This document shows positions 28,422 through 37,093 of a DNA stretch of 64,000 nucleotides, piece after piece. Location of the stretch: assembly GCF_910577135.1 (NCBI RefSeq), contig NZ_CAJTLL010000006.1:1-64000 (forward strand), written 5' to 3'. How positions within the stretch are numbered: position 1 is the first letter of the stretch; each line of letters starts with the position of its first letter. Origin of the DNA: an uncultured Helicobacter sp. GTDB taxonomy: Bacteria > Campylobacterota > Campylobacteria > Campylobacterales > Helicobacteraceae. A program made the position numbers and the translations under genes. Under the pieces are notes generated by a model. The model worked only from the letters and a program-made list of their open reading frames with translations. It was not told where the DNA came from and made no database searches.

Positions 28422-29795
28422 GTGCTAGTTGCTATCGTTGGTAGCGGATATGTGGGGCTTGTGGCAGGGACGTGCTTTGCGCAAATGGGGAATAAAGTCA
28501 TTTGCTTAGATGTAGATTCTCAAAAGATTGAGCGCTTACTTAGAGGGGAGATTCCCATCTATGAGCCGGGCTTAGAATCAATGATAAAAGAAAATGTCGC
28601 ACTAGAGACATTGCATTTTACCACGGATAAAAAGTTTGCCCTGCAAAATGCGGAGGTGATTTTCATCGCAGTAGGCACACCTATGGGCGAAGATGGCAGC
28701 GCGGATTTATCCTATGTGGAGAGCGTAGCTGCAGATATAGGCACATATATAGAATCTAGCTATGTCGTAGTCGTGGATAAAAGCACCGTGCCTGTGGGCA
28801 GTGCGAGGAAAGTCCGTAAGATTATAGAATCTGCTCTGCAAAATCGTGGCATTACCCCTCTTAGTGGAGATTCCCAAAGCTCAAGTGCCACATCTACACA
28901 AGCTTTTGATGTGGTAAGCAACCCTGAATTTTTAAAAGAGGGTGTGGCGATTAAAGACTTTATGAGTCCCGATAGAGTGGTGATAGGCACAGATTCTGCC
29001 CGTGCGCTAGAAGTGATGAAAGCCCTATATGCGCCATTTTTACTCAAAAGCGATAGGTTAATCGCGATGGGAATAGAATCTGCAGAGATGACAAAATACG
29101 CCGCAAACGCAATGCTAGCGACAAAGATTAGCTTCATCAATGAAATGAGCCAGATTTGCGAACGTGTGGGGGCAAATATCAATGATGTGCGCTTGGGGAT
29201 TGGCTCGGATTCTCGCATTGGATATAGCTTTATTTACCCGGGATGCGGCTATGGCGGGAGCTGCTTCCCTAAAGATGTAAAAGCATTAGAGAAAAGTGCA
29301 GCAGATTATGGCTATGAAGCACAGATTCTAAAAGCGGTGCAAAATGTCAATGAATCCCAAAAAATGCTTTTGGTAGAAAAGATTGTGCGGCATTTTGGGG
29401 AAAAGCTAGATGGCAAAAGCTTTGCTGTATGGGGGCTTAGCTTTAAGCCTGAAACTGATGATATGCGCGAGGCAAGCTCTCTTGTCCTAGTGCGTGAGCT
29501 GCTAAAGAGAGGGGCAAAAGTCAAAGCATATGACCCAAAGGCACAAGCTCAAGCTCAATTTTATTTTAAAGATAAGCTTAATTCTATCACTTTAGAATCA
29601 AGCAAATATGACGCCTTGAAGGGCTGCGAGGCATTAGTGCTTTTGACAGAATGGAGAGAGTTTAGAAGTCCGGATTTTGAAGAGATAAAAAAGCTTTTAA
29701 ACAATCCTATCATTTTTGATGGGCGCAATATCTATCAGCATTGCCAACTTGCAAATAAGGGCTTTAGCTATTATCAAATAGGAGTAAGCAATTAG
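28422..29795 (+). CDS. ugd: UDP-glucose 6-dehydrogenase
   Basis: NAD-dependent enzyme oxidising UDP-glucose to UDP-glucuronate for surface polysaccharide, 457 residues. The Rossmann start VAIVGSGYVGLVAGTCFAQ, the GTPMGEDGSADLSYVE block, and the catalytic Cys in CGYGGSCFPKDVKAL are all present, with the C-terminal WGLSFKPETDDMREA. The start is GTG 28422 with AAGGAG 6 nt upstream. UDP-glucose and GDP-mannose dehydrogenases are close; the length and motif set favour the former. Confidence 0.9.
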   Translation: MLVAIVGSGYVGLVAGTCFAQMGNKVICLDVDSQKIERLLRGEIPIYEPGLESMIKENVALETLHFTTDKKFALQNAEVIFIAVGTPMGEDGSADLSYVESVAADIGTYIESSYVVVVDKSTVPVGSARKVRKIIESALQNRGITPLSGDSQSSSATSTQAFDVVSNPEFLKEGVAIKDFMSPDRVVIGTDSARALEVMKALYAPFLLKSDRLIAMGIESAEMTKYAANAMLATKISFINEMSQICERVGANINDVRLGIGSDSRIGYSFIYPGCGYGGSCFPKDVKALEKSAADYGYEAQILKAVQNVNESQKMLLVEKIVRHFGEKLDGKSFAVWGLSFKPETDDMREASSLVLVRELLKRGAKVKAYDPKAQAQAQFYFKDKLNSITLESSKYDALKGCEALVLLTEWREFRSPDFEEIKKLLNNPIIFDGRNIYQHCQLANKGFSYYQIGVSN

Positions 29796-29808
29796 CTTAA
29801 ACCTCTGC

Positions 29809-30444
29809 TCAAATAGCCTCTGCCACTTTTTCAAGCATTGCTAAAAGCTTTTGTGCGCTGTCAAACTCGTCCTTTTGCAATGTGCTAGGGTTAGCCCCCC
29901 ATTTTGCGTGTAGGTATGGAATCCCCGCATTCTTAGCCGCGCCTCTATCTTTCGCACCATTACCCACAAATGCACTTTTTTCAAATGGCGCATTTTGCAG
30001 AATCTTATGTATCATCATTGGGCTTGGCTTCGATTCTATACCTATTTGTGCACCTAAGATACTATCAAAAAATGCAAAAATCTTATGCTGCTCTAAAATC
30101 CCTCCCAATGTATGCTGCGGCGCATTTGAAGCAATGGCTAAAGAATAGCCCCTTTTCTTGCATTCTCTTAAAAGCCACTCCACACCCTCAAAAAGCCTTG
30201 CTCCATCATTATAGGCTTTATCAAAATATGATTCAAAGCCTACCTTATAGCTAGGGAAAGCAAAATCATCTATCTCATAAAATACTTTCGCGCACGACAC
30301 ATTGGGCGTATGTGCAGTTTGTTTGATAAACTCATATTCTAAAGGTGCTAGATTCCTATCCTTTCTAATAGCATTTACCGCTGCACATATACAATCCTCG
30401 CTATCAATGAGTGTGCCGTCCATATCAAAAATCACATTGAGCAT
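29809..30444 (-). CDS. HAD-family phosphatase (phosphoglycolate phosphatase-like)
   Basis: Haloacid-dehalogenase hydrolase of 211 residues. Motif I FDMDGTLIDSE carries the nucleophile Asp. A helical cap domain follows. Motif II is LAIASNAP, motif III Lys is in SKPSPMMIHK, and motif IV is AFVGNGAKDRGAAKNAG, where the usual GDS/GDT is GNG, so the first acidic residue of motif IV is replaced by Asn. The substrate (phosphoglycolate, pyrophosphate or a sugar phosphate) is not predictable. It is convergent with ugd. Confidence 0.8.
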   Translation of the reverse strand: MLNVIFDMDGTLIDSEDCICAAVNAIRKDRNLAPLEYEFIKQTAHTPNVSCAKVFYEIDDFAFPSYKVGFESYFDKAYNDGARLFEGVEWLLRECKKRGYSLAIASNAPQHTLGGILEQHKIFAFFDSILGAQIGIESKPSPMMIHKILQNAPFEKSAFVGNGAKDRGAAKNAGIPYLHAKWGANPSTLQKDEFDSAQKLLAMLEKVAEAI

Positions 30445-30512
30445 ATTATTCCTTTTAAAACTTTAAAGATTGTAGCAAAAGAAAGCTTATTGTCATACTC
30501 TCTTCTTCAATC

Positions 30513-31574
30513 TCAAAGCTTATGATTGCTTTCAATAGGCTCTTTGGAAGTTTGCTTGCGATAGATTCTTAAAAGTGAGATAAAAAACGCAGTGATGGCA
30601 GGACCGATGATAATCCCCCAGAATCCTAAGCTTGTAAGCCCTGCTAAAATAGCAAAGAATATAAGCAATTCATTGATTTTGACTGAGGTTTTGAGAATCT
30701 TTTTATTAATGATACCAATCAAAATAGGCTTAATCACATTATCAATCACCACCGCACACACGATAAGGGCATATAGGGCGATGATAATAGCATTTTGCGT
30801 ATGTCCTAAATAAAATTCATATCCTGCAAGCGGTAGCCACACCAAAGCCCCGCCCACAATAGGCACAATCGAGGCAAGTCCATAGAGCATACCGCAAAAC
30901 ACGCCATCATAGCCAAAAAATACAATCATCGCGCCAAAGGCAAAGCCCTGCAAAACGATATTAAGAATAGAAGTATAGAACACAACCTTAATGGTATTTG
31001 TTACCTCACTTAGCACTGATGCAATTTGCGTATTTTCAAAAGGTATAAGCTCGATAATATAAGCATAGGCTTCCTTGCCATAAAGAAAATAAAAAAATAA
31101 AAATACGATAATAAATCCCGTATCTATCATAAATCCCAAGCTTGATTTGCCAAGGGCAGAGCTAAAATTCAGCACATAGCTTAGAATCGATGAGGCAGAA
31201 ATGCTGCTTAGGACATCGCTTAACTTTGCTTTCACATCAGGGAAAGAATCAAAAAGTGCAAGAATCTGCGCCTTGCTCCCATCGATGAAGGCACTAAAAG
31301 CGGCGGGATTAAGCGCGAGTTCAGTAGCGGAGGCAATGAGACTTTTAAGCAAGAAAAACAAAGGCACTACAAGAAAGAGCACCAATATACACACACTAAT
31401 AAAGGAGCAAATCACAGGATATTTGATAAATCTTGCAAGATAATTATATAAGCCAAATGTGGCGATAGAGATTAAAAGCGCAATGAGAATATCCATTAGA
31501 TACGCTTCATATATGTAATACATAGCATACGCGCTTACGCCAAACACAAGCCAAAAAAATGTAATCGCCTTCAC
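30513..31574 (-). CDS. AI-2E family (PerM/YdiK-type) membrane transporter
   Basis: 353 residues with about eight membrane segments. The conserved C-terminal part of the family is clear: YGLASIVPIVGGALVWLP, then VIDNVIKPILIGIINKK and FWGIIIGPAITAFF. Family members export autoinducer-2 or act in Na+/H+ exchange; the role here is unassigned. It is the upstream neighbour of the HAD phosphatase on the same strand (68-nt gap). Confidence 0.85.
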   Translation of the reverse strand: MKAITFFWLVFGVSAYAMYYIYEAYLMDILIALLISIATFGLYNYLARFIKYPVICSFISVCILVLFLVVPLFFLLKSLIASATELALNPAAFSAFIDGSKAQILALFDSFPDVKAKLSDVLSSISASSILSYVLNFSSALGKSSLGFMIDTGFIIVFLFFYFLYGKEAYAYIIELIPFENTQIASVLSEVTNTIKVVFYTSILNIVLQGFAFGAMIVFFGYDGVFCGMLYGLASIVPIVGGALVWLPLAGYEFYLGHTQNAIIIALYALIVCAVVIDNVIKPILIGIINKKILKTSVKINELLIFFAILAGLTSLGFWGIIIGPAITAFFISLLRIYRKQTSKEPIESNHKL

Positions 31575-31755
31575 TTAAAGCCCTTTGTGGTGTAAATTCA
31601 AAAATGATTCTACTTAGAGAATCTTAATAGGTATCTCTTATGCGCATAAAACCAATAGACTTTATGGCTATTATGGGGAGAAGCAAGTTAATTTTTATCT
31701 TTATGAGATGTTGTAGCTATGGAGTGAGAGGGAATTCAACAGAAACTATGGAGGC

Positions 31756-31765
31756 GGGGGGGGGG
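31756..31765. repeat. G10 homopolymer in an intergenic gap
   Basis: Ten consecutive G in the 283-bp gap between the AI-2E permease and ferredoxin genes, followed by TATGCC and a T6 tract. Runs this long are prone to slipped-strand length change in Helicobacter and Campylobacter. No ORF that would be switched by it is obvious; it may alter a promoter or be inert. Confidence 0.6.
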
Positions 31766-31857
31766 TATGCCTTTTTTATAAAAGGCTACATAGTGCAAGT
31801 GTAAGCCTTACCCTTCACTTGCAAGATCAAGATTATGTAGCACTTTAGTTAATGAGA

Positions 31858-32136
31858 CTAGGCTACAACAGGGTGTGAGCCATCTCTCATATCTGCACCG
31901 ATATTTGAGCGATTTTGATTGCCTAAATCACTCCACACGATACAACCATCAGTAGGACAAGCATTAGCACAAGCAGGTACTTCATTATGTCCTACACACT
32001 CCACACACTTGTCTGCATACACATAATAAATGCTTTCACCTGTGGGATTATCATCATCATCGACAATCGCACTTACAGGGCATTCATCAATGCACGAACC
32101 ACAAGCAATGCAAATATCTGTAATCTTTACAGCCAT
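31858..32136 (-). CDS. 2[4Fe-4S] ferredoxin
   Basis: 92-residue electron carrier. The first cluster motif is CIACGSCIDECP. The second is CVECVGHNEVPACANACP, with the stretched spacing seen in YfhL-type ferredoxins and in the ferredoxin of Campylobacterota. A 20-residue C-terminal tail follows. It likely serves pyruvate/2-oxoglutarate:acceptor oxidoreductases. Good GGGAGA site before the ATG at 32136. Confidence 0.9.
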   Translation of the reverse strand: MAVKITDICIACGSCIDECPVSAIVDDDDNPTGESIYYVYADKCVECVGHNEVPACANACPTDGCIVWSDLGNQNRSNIGADMRDGSHPVVA

Positions 32137-32458
32137 AATTTCTCCCTTAATTTGTTGTTTTAATATGGGTAAAACCCAGCACGAAGTATAATGATTTTAA
32201 TCTTAAAAAATACATAAAAATAAGAATCTATATTTTGCCTAAGCCTTAATGCCCCCATATTAAAGCTATATAGGGAGAAGGGCATTGTAGGGTTTATTTA
32301 TTTTTTATTGACAGCTATCAAAAAGGTAAAGAAAACTACAAACAATACAATATAGATTTAAGATTATTATCAAATAAAAACTATTATTTTGGTTAATCAA
32401 AAATCGCCTAAAGTTTTATATACTTGCGCGGTTTAACATCAAACAAAAAAGGACAGAT
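32137..32458. promoter_or_regulatory. Divergent promoter region between ferredoxin and DoxX genes
   Basis: 322 bp without a gene. On the + strand TTGACA (near 32310) and, closer to the start codon, TATACT (near 32420) are candidate promoter parts for doxX. The AT-rich GATTATTATCAAATAAAAAC and following TATTATTTTGG loosely recall a Fur-type site. These are by-eye suggestions only. Confidence 0.3.
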
Positions 32459-32851
32459 ATGCCTTATAATCAAGATTTAGGAAAGCTCATATTGCGCTTA
32501 TGCGTAGGTGGGCTTATGCTCTTTCACGGGATTCACAAGATTCTTAATGGTGTAGGAGGGGTAGAGGGCTTAATAACAAATCAAGGATTGCCCGGCTTCC
32601 TTGCCTATGGTGTGTATATCACTGAAGTGCTTGCGCCTATTATGATACTCATAGGCTATCAAGTGCGTATAGCGGCTATCATAGAGGCTTTGGGTATGGT
32701 TGTGGCGATTTATTCAGTGCAGGGATTTGATATTTTCGCACTTAATGATCAAGGGGCGTGGGTGATAGAATCTCAACTGCTCTTTATGCTCCCCTGCATT
32801 GCCCTTGCGCTCATTGGTGGGGGCAAATATGGCGTGAGCTTTAGAAGCTAA
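32459..32851 (+). CDS. DoxX-family membrane protein
   Basis: 130 residues with four hydrophobic segments. The DoxX signature is visible: LGKLILRLCVGGLMLFHG followed by HKI, then the GLPGFLAYGVYITEVLAPI stretch. Members are inner-membrane quinone-linked or thiol-redox proteins; the precise role here is unknown. Start ATG 32459 with AAAGGAC upstream. It stands alone. Confidence 0.85.
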   Translation: MPYNQDLGKLILRLCVGGLMLFHGIHKILNGVGGVEGLITNQGLPGFLAYGVYITEVLAPIMILIGYQVRIAAIIEALGMVVAIYSVQGFDIFALNDQGAWVIESQLLFMLPCIALALIGGGKYGVSFRS

Positions 32852-32945
32852 GCTTTACTTATCATAATCTCCACTTTATTGATAAGGTGGGGCTAAACAC
32901 TCACTTACACAATGTTTTCAAACATCTTAATAAAAGGATAAAAGT

Positions 32946-34046
32946 ATGCCGACACAAGAAGAGATCAGCAAGGTTTTAAGCAAAGTCATTTACCCAAATT
33001 TTTCAAAGGATATTGTGAGCTTTGGCTTTGTCAAAGACATTAAAATTGAAGCAGATTCAATCTTTATCCGTGTGGATATACCCTCAAGTGTGCCCGAAGT
33101 CAAGGAAAAATTAGAGCAAGACATAAGCGAGAATCTTAAGAGTATCGCAGAAAATAAAGCCCTAGAAATAGAGATTAATCCCCCTAAAGCCCCACCGGCT
33201 AAAGAACCACAAGCAAAAAATATCGCCCCTCATATCAAACATTTTGTGATGGTAAGCTCGGGCAAGGGTGGCGTGGGGAAATCCACTACTTCTGTGAATC
33301 TCGCCATTGCTCTAGCACAGCAGGGTAAAAGGGTAGGACTGCTTGATGCAGATATTTATGGTCCTAATATCCCTAGAATGCTTGGACTCAATGCAAATAA
33401 AGCCCAAGTCGATGAAGCACAAAAAAAGCTTATCCCACTCAAAGCCTTTGATGTAGAGATGATGAGTATGGGCGTGCTCTATGATGAGGGGCAGAGCCTT
33501 ATATGGCGTGGTCCTATGATTATGCGAGCGATTGAACAAATGCTAACAGATGTGCTATGGAGCAATCTTGATGTGCTTGTGATTGATATGCCTCCGGGCA
33601 CGGGAGACGCACAGCTTACCTTAGCGCAAAGTGTGCCAGTGAGTGCAGGGGTTATCGTTACCACACCACAAAAGGTAAGCCTTGATGATAGTGCGCGAAG
33701 TTTAGATATGTTTGATAAGCTTAAAATCCCAATCGCAGGGATTATCGAAAATATGAGTGGGTTTATTTGCCCAAATTGCGGCGAGGAATATGATATTTTT
33801 GGCAAAGGCACCAGTGAAGCACTCGCTCAAAACTATGGGACAATAATGTTAGCCCAAGTGCCACTTGAACCAAAAGTGCGTGAGGGTGGCGATAATGGAA
33901 AACCTATAACATTTTTTGAGCCAGATTCTAAGGGAGCGCAAAGCTATATGCAAGCCGCTGCACGATTAGCGACATTTTTAGACAAGGTGCAAAATCAAAA
34001 TCTTGCCGATAATAAGGACATTCAGCCTACACAAATGAAACATTAA
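32946..34046 (+). CDS. mrp: Mrp/ApbC-type iron-sulfur cluster carrier ATPase
   Basis: P-loop ATPase that delivers Fe-S clusters to apo-proteins, 366 residues. An N-terminal MIP18/DUF59 domain (about 1-80) precedes the ATPase. The deviant Walker A is [34 protein letters not shown] and [15 protein letters not shown] follow. The metal-binding CPNC in [15 protein letters not shown] is intact, so it should carry a bridging cluster as a dimer. AAAGGAT before ATG 32946. Confidence 0.93.
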   Translation: MPTQEEISKVLSKVIYPNFSKDIVSFGFVKDIKIEADSIFIRVDIPSSVPEVKEKLEQDISENLKSIAENKALEIEINPPKAPPAKEPQAKNIAPHIKHFVMVSSGKGGVGKSTTSVNLAIALAQQGKRVGLLDADIYGPNIPRMLGLNANKAQVDEAQKKLIPLKAFDVEMMSMGVLYDEGQSLIWRGPMIMRAIEQMLTDVLWSNLDVLVIDMPPGTGDAQLTLAQSVPVSAGVIVTTPQKVSLDDSARSLDMFDKLKIPIAGIIENMSGFICPNCGEEYDIFGKGTSEALAQNYGTIMLAQVPLEPKVREGGDNGKPITFFEPDSKGAQSYMQAAARLATFLDKVQNQNLADNKDIQPTQMKH

Positions 34047-34573
34047 TCTATAGGGCTTCAAGAGGCAGGAAGCCACCAAAAGCCGTATAAAACTTACTTG
34101 ATAAATCCTATTTTATTTATAGGAGATGGGCTTAAATGTGTAAATGTGGAGCAAGAGGGTAATCCGGCGAACACTTTGTGCGTATGACAAACGCAATAGT
34201 GGTTACAACTCTACCCTTTAGAGCGTGAGTGTGGATTTTATATCGCGTGAAGCAAGATTATGTAGTAGTTTTAGCTACTACAATGTAGCCATAATAGACT
34301 AGAGAATCTTTACCTTAAAAACTCACTTGATAACCAAATGAAATGCGGTTATCAAGTGAGATTCTTTTGTCCTCAAGGGCTATCGCCCTTTGCGAGATTA
34401 AATCCCTTCGGGATTGAATGGTGCGAAGTGGAGATTTGACTGCACAGGAAGCAAGACTATGTAGTAGCTAGAATAGGCTAGAAAATCTTTAGTCTATTTT
34501 CTTTATTTCTATTAAGGGGTGAGCAGTATGTCCATAAATAGCTTAAAGAATTAGTTTGCGGATTGTAATAATG
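34047..34573. repeat. Gene-free region with dispersed repeat copy C (inverted) and a perfect hairpin
   Basis: No gene. At 34322-34360 a 14-bp perfect stem CTCACTTGATAACC with its complement encloses an 11-nt loop. Next comes 34364-34428, the inverse complement of the block at 13791-13855 and 54280-54344 (CTTTTGTCCTCAAGGGCTAT...GGTGCGAAG). The motif GTAGTAG(C/T)TAG with GAAGCAAGA(C/T)TATG occurs twice (about 34250 and 34450). Confidence 0.7.
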
Positions 34574-34655
34574 CAAGGGCTTGATAAGAGGTAGGATAAG
34601 ATACACTCACTCTCAAGCCAAAAGTGAGTGCGGCATCTTAGTAACACTTGGCTAT
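34574..34655. repeat. Left arm of the long inverted repeat bounding the 34.6-39.2 kb block
   Basis: Reverse complement of 39121-39205 with a few differences and one small indel: both contain AAGTG(C/T)TACTAAGAT, the stem CACTTTTGGCTTGAGAGTG, and CCTACCTCTTATCAAG. The stem in the middle changes in a compensating way between the arms (GC pair in the right arm, AT pair in the left arm), so it is probably structured in RNA. Confidence 0.8.
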
Positions 34656-34697
34656 CAATAAACTTAACAGTAAGATTATTACTAAGATCTTATCCAT
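34638..34697 (-). CDS. Small hydrophobic peptide, third toxin-like paralogue (probably silent)
   Basis: A 19-codon frame, MDKILVIILLLSLLIAKCY, from ATG 34697 to TAA 34638. It aligns with the peptide at 39065-39136: both begin M(S/D)KI and end (A/V)KCY, followed by the same downstream stem. Its 5' region has been replaced: upstream sequence is the antisense of a surface-protein fragment, leaving only AGGGA as a weak ribosome site, and no hairpin or promoter like that of the intact copy. Likely a relic, orientated opposite to the intact copy. Confidence 0.6.
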   Translation of the reverse strand: MDKILVIILLLSLLIAKCY

Positions 34698-34698
34698 T

Positions 34699-34803
34699 TT
34701 CCCTAACAAACTTTACCAATAGTGGCACTATAACAGGTTCTAGTGGTGTATTTACCTTTAATACTGCTACAATCACTACGCTTACGAATACGAACGCGAA
34801 CGA
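34699..34803 (+). pseudogene. Fragment of the beta-helix surface-protein family
   Basis: One frame reads SLTNFTNSGTITGSSG, then VFTFNTATITTLTNTNANE, a typical stretch of the repetitive passenger domain seen in the genes just downstream. There is no start codon or signal peptide, and after about 34803 the coding sense stops where a palindromic element begins. 34705-34748 is the + copy of the 44-nt sequence that recurs inverted at 35751-35794 and 37048-37091. Confidence 0.75.
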
Positions 34804-34814
34804 AATGCTTATCC

Positions 34815-34985
34815 TGTCATTACAAGAGAGCAAAGCGACCGAAGTAATCCACCAAGCCAAGATACAACTTCTTTTATCTTCTTTAGAATCTTTGCAGAAT
34901 GTAAAGCAAATTATAGCTGGAATACAAAGTTTGCCTTTGAAGAGTGGATTGCTTCGGCTAAAGCCTCACAATCAGGGCAATAGAA
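34815..34985. mobile_element. MITE-like palindromic element
   Basis: The ends are imperfect inverted repeats: CCTGTCATTACAAGAGAGC with CCGAAGTAATCCAC at the left, and GTGGATTGCTTCGG with CAATCAGGGCA at the right. This is the widespread TGTCATTGCGAG...AAGCAATCC class of dispersed palindromic element. It interrupts the surface-protein fragment before it and ends just upstream of the next gene's start. It has no coding capacity of its own. Confidence 0.55.
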
Positions 34986-35001
34986 GTAAGGGGAAGAGGT
35001 G

Positions 35002-35796
35002 ATGGAAAGGGGAAATAAGCTCGCTCTTGTATCCTTAGCCCTAGCTCCCTTACTTCTTAGTGTAGAAGCACAGGGGGCAATTAGTGGGGCAACTTGCTCT
35101 GGGAATACCTCCACAAACATCACTAATCAACAAGTGCGAGTTATTGGTAATGAAGCTGCTAGAACCATTAATATCAATACTACTCCGGGTGGGACTGATG
35201 TTCATTCAGTGTTCGGAGCAAGTATAGGGCTAAATGGAGCGATTCTAGGCAGAATTAATGTCGGTCAAAATGTTACTAAAACCAATAGAAATATATTATG
35301 GCTGAATGATTCAACCCTAACAACCTTTACAAATAATGGAACTATAACTGGCTCTAGTGGTGTATGGATGCAGAACTCTACCATTACTACCCTTACGAAT
35401 AATGCTAATGCTACCATAAATTCAAATGCTACAAGTGGGAGATTTGGGGCTATTGATCTTAATAGCAATGCAAGGATTGATAATCTTATTAATAGCGGGA
35501 ATATTAGTAATACGGCTCATAATACTACTGCGGCTATATTCTTTGAAGGAAGAACAACAAATGCGCAAATAGGAAATTTGACTAATAATGCTGGAGGGAC
35601 TATTCAAGGTATTAGTGTGGTTGCTGGTAATGGGAATAGGATAAATACAATAAATAATAGTGGAATGATTAATCGAGGTATTACCAATGGCGCAAATATA
35701 GGCACTCTTACTAATCAAAATGGTGTATATACTTCTAATACTGTTAGAATCACCACTAGAGCCTGTTATAGTGCCACTATTGGTAAAGTTTGTTAA
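35002..35796 (+). CDS. Truncated surface (autotransporter passenger-like) protein, copy 1
   Basis: 264 residues from ATG 35002, with AGGGGAAGAGG just upstream. A signal peptide (LALVSLALAPLLLSVEAQGA) leads to an Asn/Thr/Ser/Gly-rich beta-helix with repeats of the form LTTFTNNGTITG, LTNNANATI, LINSGNI, LTNNAGGTI. No beta-barrel anchor follows. The last 17 or so codons (TTRACYSATIGKVC) are the antisense reading of another family fragment, so the frame is fused tail-to-tail with an inverted piece. From 35319 on it is duplicated 1297 bp downstream. It may be secreted, or it may be a silent cassette. Confidence 0.65.
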   Translation: MERGNKLALVSLALAPLLLSVEAQGAISGATCSGNTSTNITNQQVRVIGNEAARTININTTPGGTDVHSVFGASIGLNGAILGRINVGQNVTKTNRNILWLNDSTLTTFTNNGTITGSSGVWMQNSTITTLTNNANATINSNATSGRFGAIDLNSNARIDNLINSGNISNTAHNTTAAIFFEGRTTNAQIGNLTNNAGGTIQGISVVAGNGNRINTINNSGMINRGITNGANIGTLTNQNGVYTSNTVRITTRACYSATIGKVC

Positions 35797-35826
35797 AGTT
35801 GAAGCCCCTTGGATAACATCAAACAA
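35751..35826 (-). pseudogene. Inverted surface-protein fragment at the 3' end of copy 1
   Basis: On the minus strand the frame reads FDVIQGASTLTNFTNSGTI, then TGSSGDS, clearly the sense strand of the same passenger family. 35751-35794 is the reverse complement of 34705-34748 with one mismatch in 44 nt. Upstream on the minus strand a run of eight G (C8 on +) and a stop lie before the coding sense. It is a truncated piece, not a gene. Confidence 0.75.
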
Positions 35827-36217
35827 AATAGCAGAGCAGCATCCGGCAATAATAGCTATACCTTAATTGCCCCCCCCAATATACAACATACACAGAGCTT
35901 CTAAGCTTTGCTTCTCAACCCAAAAGCGTAAAAAATAGAGAGCTTGAAGCATTGTTTTAAGATTACTTTGAGCAACGCTTTGCTTAAACAATTAAGCAAT
36001 ACATAAGCTCTTATTGCGTATCCTACTCTATTTATTTTCATCAATAAGAAAAAGTGCATTAATTTTTTTGGCTGCAAATGCAGTCCATATTCCACATACA
36101 AGGGGTTGAAATGACTATCACAAAATGCTTTTCTCCTAGCATCACTTACACCAGCGGGATAAGCATATTTGTAATACTATCCCTGATGCAAATAAGACAT
36201 AAGCCGCAGAACTCACT
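35797..36217. other. 5' flank of copy 2, with a C8 tract
   Basis: 421 bp, repeated exactly at 37094-37514. It holds the rest of the inverted fragment, eight C at about 35870-35877, and a region ending in TTTTTTGGCTGCAAATGCAG then GGGGTTGAAATGACTATC. The 66-codon minus frame at 35901-36101 has no support. The C8 tract is where slippage could join or separate frames. Confidence 0.5.
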
Positions 36218-37093
36218 ATGCTTAATCAAAAGCTTTTTACTTTACTTACCCTAGCTCCACTCCTTCTTAGTGTGGATGTTAATGCCACGGTTAATGGAGC
36301 CACTCTCAATGGGAATACCTATACCAATATTGCCGGACGACAAGTATATGTTACAGGCAATGAGTCTAATAATGATATTAATGTATCTAATCCTCCTCTA
36401 GGAACCTCTCAAATCCACGCCGTTACAGGAGCAAGTATAGGGCTAAGTGGTGCACAGCTAAGAAGTTTAAGCATTACCAATGCTATTAATCAAACCAATA
36501 GAAATGTCGTATGGCTTGACAATTCAAGCTTAACAACCTTCACCAATGCTGGCACACTCACTTCCACTACTCAAGGGCAAGCTGTTAATCTAAGGGGAAA
36601 TACTTCTTCTTCGATAACAACCTTCACAAATAATGGAACTATAACTGGCTCTAGTGGTGTATGGATGCAGAACTCTACCATTACTACCCTTACGAATAAT
36701 GCTAATGCTACCATAAATTCAAATGCTACAAGTGGGAGATTTGGGGCTATTGATCTTAATAGCAATGCAAGGATTGATAATCTTATTAATAGCGGGAATA
36801 TTAGTAATACGGCTCATAATACTACTGCGGCTATATTCTTTGAAGGAAGAACAACAAATGCGCAAATAGGAAATTTGACTAATAATGCTGGAGGGACTAT
36901 TCAAGGTATTAGTGTGGTTGCTGGTAATGGGAATAGGATAAATACAATAAATAATAGTGGAATGATTAATCGAGGTATTACCAATGGCGCAAATATAGGC
37001 ACTCTTACTAATCAAAATGGTGTATATACTTCTAATACTGTTAGAATCACCACTAGAGCCTGTTATAGTGCCACTATTGGTAAAGTTTGTTAA
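36218..37093 (+). CDS. Truncated surface (autotransporter passenger-like) protein, copy 2
   Basis: 291 residues. Signal peptide LFTLLTLAPLLLSVDVNATV, then the beta-helix with GTLTSTTQGQAVNLRGN and the same LTNN/NSGTI repeats; the last half is identical to copy 1, including the antisense-derived end (ACYSATIGKVC). There is no clear Shine-Dalgarno before ATG 36218 and no membrane anchor. A hybrid: N-terminal half unlike copy 1, C-terminal half identical. Confidence 0.62.
   Translation: MLNQKLFTLLTLAPLLLSVDVNATVNGATLNGNTYTNIAGRQVYVTGNESNNDINVSNPPLGTSQIHAVTGASIGLSGAQLRSLSITNAINQTNRNVVWLDNSSLTTFTNAGTLTSTTQGQAVNLRGNTSSSITTFTNNGTITGSSGVWMQNSTITTLTNNANATINSNATSGRFGAIDLNSNARIDNLINSGNISNTAHNTTAAIFFEGRTTNAQIGNLTNNAGGTIQGISVVAGNGNRINTINNSGMINRGITNGANIGTLTNQNGVYTSNTVRITTRACYSATIGKVC

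Larger units (their letters stand above)
35319..36615. repeat. Tandem duplication unit 1 (1297 bp)
   Basis: 35319-36561 recurs at 36616-37858 with essentially no differences that I could find apart from one base near the left edge (TTTAC versus TTCAC). It contains the 3' part of copy 1, an inverted family fragment, a C8 tract (about 35870-35877), the shared 5' flank and the first half of copy 2. The 54 nt at 36562-36615 belong only to this unit. Confidence 0.9.

Noticed and set aside
34628-35002. 124-codon frame containing LTNFTNSGTITGSSG
   Set aside because: Only the middle third is family sequence; the start lacks a ribosome site and lies in the antisense of the toxin-like copy, and the last half is the palindromic element.
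35422-35826. 134-codon minus frame beginning FDVIQGAS (repeated at 36719-37123)
   Set aside because: Only the first 28 or so codons are real family sequence (inverted fragment); the rest is antisense of copy 1.
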